Positions 61,684 to 64,000 of a DNA stretch of 64,000 bases are shown piece after piece. Under the pieces are notes generated by a model. The model was not told where the DNA came from. It did no database searches and was given only the letters and a program-made list of their open reading frames with translations. The position numbers were made by a program, and so were the translations under genes. How positions within the stretch are numbered: the stretch's first letter is position 1; every line of letters begins with the position of its first letter. Origin of the DNA: Salibacter halophilus (GTDB taxonomy: Bacteria > Bacteroidota > Bacteroidia > Flavobacteriales_G > Salibacteraceae); NCBI RefSeq assembly GCF_008806325.1, contig NZ_WACR01000004.1, positions 1-64,000 on the forward strand. Reading direction: 5' to 3'.

Positions 61684-63642
61684 CTACACGCTTTTTTTAG
61701 AGCCAAATAGGAAATTCCAAATTATTCGAAGGTCTTTTTGCCAATGGTAATTGTTGGAATAATTTAAAATGGCTTTATCGGTGTGTTTCAGAATTATATT
61801 TTGGTTATTTATTTGACCATCTAGGTAAATAACCGATTTTTTAATTTTTGGTAAAATTATTTTTTGGCGAATTGTATTGCTGTATCCTACTAGCGTTTTG
61901 CTTCCAAAAAGGACGGAGAAAAGCTGAGGAAATATTCTTCTGAAAGGGTTGTTGATAATGGCCAAAACAGGAGAAAGAACTACAGCGATCAACGAGATGA
62001 GAATATCGAGCAATCGCTTGTTACGTTTACTTGACGGTGAGTCGATACTGTTTAAATCGACCAGTGAGTAAAGTTCTCCGGTTGAATTGACAGAATTACT
62101 CCCGATAATGAAAACTGATTCGGGTGGAGCGATTTTATATTCGAGGTCGTAACTGCTCAATCTGCTCATTTGGTTGATGATGGCTTCAGGCTCAATATCT
62201 CTGCTGCAAAAAATGACTTCGTTGAGTTTAAACCCTTCAATGATCTCTGGTAGTTGGTGGAGTTTCCCCACGAAATGGTCGTTCGGTTCTGACTGTGAAT
62301 TGGGGTTGATCTCAGCGATTACTGCAGTGTTGAGATTGATGTTGTGCAGCATTTTGGTAACACGCTCTATTTCATCTGGCTTGCCGATTACCGCAATGCG
62401 TTTAGCAGTTGTTTGACTGAGGCTGTAACCCGGAATTTGAAGGAGGTGATACAGCGATCTGACCAACAGAACAATTCCCAAAGAAGCGAGTCCTCCCATC
62501 AGGATGATGGCACGTGAAAAACGGTACGATTCTCCTAAAAGTGAATAGGCGATGAGCACGATTATAGCTCCTGTGGCGACTCCTTTTGCGTTGTTTTTGA
62601 GTTTTACGGGTTTGTCGTAACCTCCCGAAAAGTAGTTGCTCACCATCATGATAATGCTAAAAGCAATTGTGGTTGGTAGCACGAGGTCATCGGGATATTG
62701 AAAGCCTTTTACATCTTCGTAAAATTGGGTGATGATGTGCAGACTGAGAAAAATCAAAATACCGTCAATAAACGGGACGGTAATGCTGGTCAGGAATCTG
62801 CGCAACAGTGAAAGTGCTGCGCGCAGGTAAATCGCGATGTTGATAAAAAAGCTGTAAACTCCGGCAAGCGAGGAAGAGAAATGCTTCTTGGCGAAAATGA
62901 TCATCGCTTTGTAAAACACGAAAACGTAATTCAGGCTCCCTTTTTTTGTGCTTTCACCTTTGTAGTGGATAATGCGCGTTTTGGGGTAGTAGTAGTTTTC
63001 GTATCCGCCTAACTTGATACGCCATGAGAGGTCGATGTCTTCACCGTACATGAAGAAAGTTTCGTCCAAAAGCCCCACTTCATCAAGTGTTTTTTTCCTC
63101 ATCAACATGAAAGCCCCGGCCAACACATCAATTTTATGGATCTCATCTTTATCTAAAAAACCGAGGTGGTACCGACCGAACTTCTTCGACTTTGGAAATA
63201 GCGATGACAGTCCAAACATTTTATAAAAAGCGACTTGCGGAGTTGGTAATCCGCGTTTTGATTCCGGTAAAAATCGCCCTTTTCCATCCACCATTTTAAC
63301 GCCCAGTCCACCTGCGTCAGGATGTTCATCCATGAATTGCACCGTTTTGGTGAAAGTGTCTTCTTCTACGAGCGTATCGGGATTTAACAGGAGAACATAT
63401 TCGCCTTTGCTTTCGCGGATAGCTTGATTATTAGCTTTTGAGAACCCTACGTTATCCTTATTGGCGATAAGCTTTATTTCTGGAAATCGCTCTTTCACCA
63501 TTTCTACTGATCCGTCAACCGAATTGTTGTCAACGACAAAAATCTCTGTCTCAATATCTTTTGAAGCCTGAAGCACCGAGATAAGGCACTGCTCCAAAAA
63601 ATACTTGACATTGTAGTTGACGATGATGACGCTCAGCTTCAC
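61684..63642 (-). CDS. GT2 glycosyltransferase fused to a degenerate sugar-transferase-like membrane half
   Basis: 652 residues, GTG start 3 bp after recR. Residues 1-~260 are a rhamnosyl-type GT2 domain: LSVIIVNYNVKYFLEQCL, FVVDNNSVDGSVEMV, LLLNPDTLVEEDTF and FFMYGEDIDLSWRIKLGG. Then four or five membrane helices, a nucleotide-binding-like domain (KRIAVIGKPDEIERVTKMLH) and a segment resembling the start of polyprenyl sugar-phosphate transferases (KRNKRLLDILISLIAVVLSP), but their usual GP-x-x-QxRxG motif is absent. Probably an envelope glycan enzyme; the second half may be non-catalytic. Confidence 0.75.
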   Translation of the reverse strand: MKLSVIIVNYNVKYFLEQCLISVLQASKDIETEIFVVDNNSVDGSVEMVKERFPEIKLIANKDNVGFSKANNQAIRESKGEYVLLLNPDTLVEEDTFTKTVQFMDEHPDAGGLGVKMVDGKGRFLPESKRGLPTPQVAFYKMFGLSSLFPKSKKFGRYHLGFLDKDEIHKIDVLAGAFMLMRKKTLDEVGLLDETFFMYGEDIDLSWRIKLGGYENYYYPKTRIIHYKGESTKKGSLNYVFVFYKAMIIFAKKHFSSSLAGVYSFFINIAIYLRAALSLLRRFLTSITVPFIDGILIFLSLHIITQFYEDVKGFQYPDDLVLPTTIAFSIIMMVSNYFSGGYDKPVKLKNNAKGVATGAIIVLIAYSLLGESYRFSRAIILMGGLASLGIVLLVRSLYHLLQIPGYSLSQTTAKRIAVIGKPDEIERVTKMLHNINLNTAVIAEINPNSQSEPNDHFVGKLHQLPEIIEGFKLNEVIFCSRDIEPEAIINQMSRLSSYDLEYKIAPPESVFIIGSNSVNSTGELYSLVDLNSIDSPSSKRNKRLLDILISLIAVVLSPVLAIINNPFRRIFPQLFSVLFGSKTLVGYSNTIRQKIILPKIKKSVIYLDGQINNQNIILKHTDKAILNYSNNYHWQKDLRIIWNFLFGSKKSV

Positions 63643-63645
63643 AGG

Positions 63646-64000
63646 CTATTCTTTTCGGGAGATTGAGGATTCGTAAGGCATTCGGTTTACAATCGAGCGG
63701 CCTAGCGTCACTTCATCAGTGTACTCGAGCTCGTCACCGATGGCCACACCACGTGCAATTGTGGAAACATTAACGCTAAAAGGCTGCAGTTTCTTGTACA
63801 GGTAAAAATTGGTTGAATCACCTTCCATCGTGGTGCTCAAAGCCAGCACGATTTCTTCGGTTTCACCGTTTTGTGCTCTCGTGAGTAAATTGTCAATATT
63901 CAGATCACCCGGACCAATTCCATCCATCGGAGAGATGTGTCCGCCCAGTACATGATAGAGTCCATCGTATTGCTGTGTATTTTCAATCGCCAGTACATCG
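63646..64000 (-). CDS. recR: Recombination mediator RecR, C-terminal part (cut by window edge)
   Basis: 118 residues to the right edge, continuing beyond the window. The reading frame enters with [20 protein letters not shown] then [16 protein letters not shown], the RecR Toprim signature, followed by [20 protein letters not shown] and [20 protein letters not shown]. RecR loads RecA at gaps together with RecO. The zinc finger and helix-hairpin-helix lie off the window. An internal ATG at 63927 is not the start. Confidence 0.95.
   Translation of the reverse strand, partial: DVLAIENTQQYDGLYHVLGGHISPMDGIGPGDLNIDNLLTRAQNGETEEIVLALSTTMEGDSTNFYLYKKLQPFSVNVSTIARGVAIGDELEYTDEVTLGRSIVNRMPYESSISRKE

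Noticed and set aside
1-64000. tRNA, rRNA, CRISPR array, insertion sequence or replication origin
   Set aside because: No cloverleaf, repeat-spacer pattern, transposase or DnaA-box cluster was seen by reading. An automated covariance-model search was not possible.

Overview
This window reads as chromosome of a member of the Bacteroidota, most likely an aerobic Flavobacteriales-type bacterium. Five large secreted proteins end in the type IX secretion (T9SS) sorting domain. There is a TonB-dependent receptor with a carboxypeptidase-regulatory domain followed by a DUF4249 lipoprotein, a fused CcoN-CcoO cbb3 oxidase, and the promoter word TAnnTTTG lying very close to several start codons. I cannot name a genus.

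Layout. 1-14.6 kb is mostly minus strand: secreted proteins, then rplT-rpmI-infC-thrS (infC apparently starts on AUA), an MsbA-like ABC exporter with a glycosyltransferase, a T9SS-sorted deacetylase-like protein, an O-methyltransferase, an M16 peptidase, a DEAD-box helicase and a DUF1573 protein. 14.7-17.9 kb (plus) holds a lipoprotein, a 35-residue membrane protein and valS. 17.9-21.8 kb (minus) holds a YdcF-like protein, a T9SS beta-propeller and a lipoprotein. 21.9-33.5 kb (plus) holds a T9SS subtilase and the complete cbb3 oxidase locus (ccoI, ccoS, ccoNO fusion, ccoQ, ccoP, ccoG, ccoH and a SafE-like maturation protein). feoA (plus) and feoB (minus) then meet tail to tail and overlap. 36-39.2 kb (minus) holds a DinB-like protein, an exported acetolactate-decarboxylase-like protein and a catalase-ankyrin pair.

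39.7-46.6 kb looks AT-rich and accessory: a SIR2-type protein of the kind used in phage defence, a lipoprotein, a Crp-like regulator beside a DJ-1/PfpI protein, a TPR-HTH sensor and a T9SS protein. 46.9-53.5 kb returns to core-like genes (MMPL transporter, MORN-type protein, DUF4249 lipoprotein, TonB receptor). 53.6-55.7 kb is a second AT-rich insert with a compact three-gene operon: a PH-like membrane protein, a HEPN-motif protein with an Ig-like tail, and a Shedu-like nuclease. It is a candidate undescribed defence system. The remainder is core: FAH-family hydrolase, DnaQ-like exonuclease, OmpA/PD40 protein, 2-oxoacid dehydrogenase E2, a two-part glycosyltransferase and the 3' part of recR.

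The most striking signal is not a gene. A short DNA word, GGTCAGANCC (extended WYGGTCAGANCC), occurs 28 times exactly on the two strands where about 0.25-0.5 would be expected by chance. It is used in all five reading frames that avoid a stop, and also between genes, so it is selected as DNA. It is absent from the AT-rich insert at 39.3-47.6 kb. It behaves like a DNA uptake sequence or another genome-wide protein-binding word.
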